Assembly (NCBI GenBank): GCA_964365905.1
Contig: CAYIRQ010000009.1
Location: 1 to 20,914, forward strand
Reading direction: 5' to 3'
DNA length: 20,914 nt
DNA from: CAYIRQ01 sp964365905
GTDB lineage: Bacteria > Patescibacteriota > Gracilibacteria > Peribacterales > Peribacteraceae
The translations under genes and the position numbers were made by a program. The notes below the pieces were generated by a model. That model searched no databases and was not told the origin of the DNA. It saw nothing but the letters and a program-made list of their open reading frames with translations. Positions within the stretch are counted from its first letter, which is position 1. Every line of letters starts with the position of its first letter. This document shows, in pieces, positions 20,894-20,914 of this stretch.

Positions 20894-20914
20894 CTTTTTA
20901 TCAATATAAAGATA

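Overview
The window looks like a scaffold from a Candidate Phyla Radiation bacterium, most plausibly of the Peregrinibacteria/Peribacteria type. This is inference. The signs are a minimal ftsA-ftsZ pair, a stand-alone Pol I-type 5'-3' exonuclease, few Shine-Dalgarno sequences and many family-less proteins. TGA is used only as a stop, so the recoded Gracilibacteria/Absconditabacteria are unlikely. A 100-N scaffold gap lies at 15588-15687.

Layout. (1) 1-3.9 kb, minus strand: a single-chain restriction-modification enzyme followed by a C-terminally shortened Fic protein. (2) 3.9-5.4 kb: tRNA-Ile(UAU), a broken GIY-YIG endonuclease remnant, a decayed second copy of the tRNA 5' half studded with 11-nt micro-hairpins, and a glycogen-synthase-like fragment. 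(3) 5.5-11.4 kb, the housekeeping core: exonuclease, ftsA, ftsZ, a lipoprotein gene bracketed by telomere-like G4 repeats, and truB on the opposite strand. (4) 11.5-13.3 kb: a membrane protein, an orphan RelB/DinJ-like antitoxin and a single-pass protein of unknown function. (5) 13.3-17.5 kb, an accessory patch: intact AbiEi/AbiEii, two tail fragments of a YafQ/RelE-type toxin, an ArsR regulator with its own palindromic operator, a CDS cut by the gap, a secreted coiled-coil protein, and a decayed hicBA pair whose hicA carries an in-frame palindromic repeat. (6) 17.5-20.9 kb, minus strand: a 1136-residue protein of unknown function.

Two themes cross the window. Start sites fall into two classes. 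Accessory genes (abiEi, arsR, relB) have a -10 box exactly 6 nt before ATG, which implies leaderless mRNAs. Housekeeping genes (exonuclease, ftsA, ftsZ, truB, the 11510 gene) have long pyrimidine-rich leaders without Shine-Dalgarno. Palindromic DNA is also embedded in genes: micro-hairpins in a tRNA copy, a 30-nt hairpin in the lipoprotein linker, and a REP-like element in hicA. The most unusual single object is the micro-hairpin-studded tRNA copy beside a GIY-YIG remnant at 4.1-4.5 kb.
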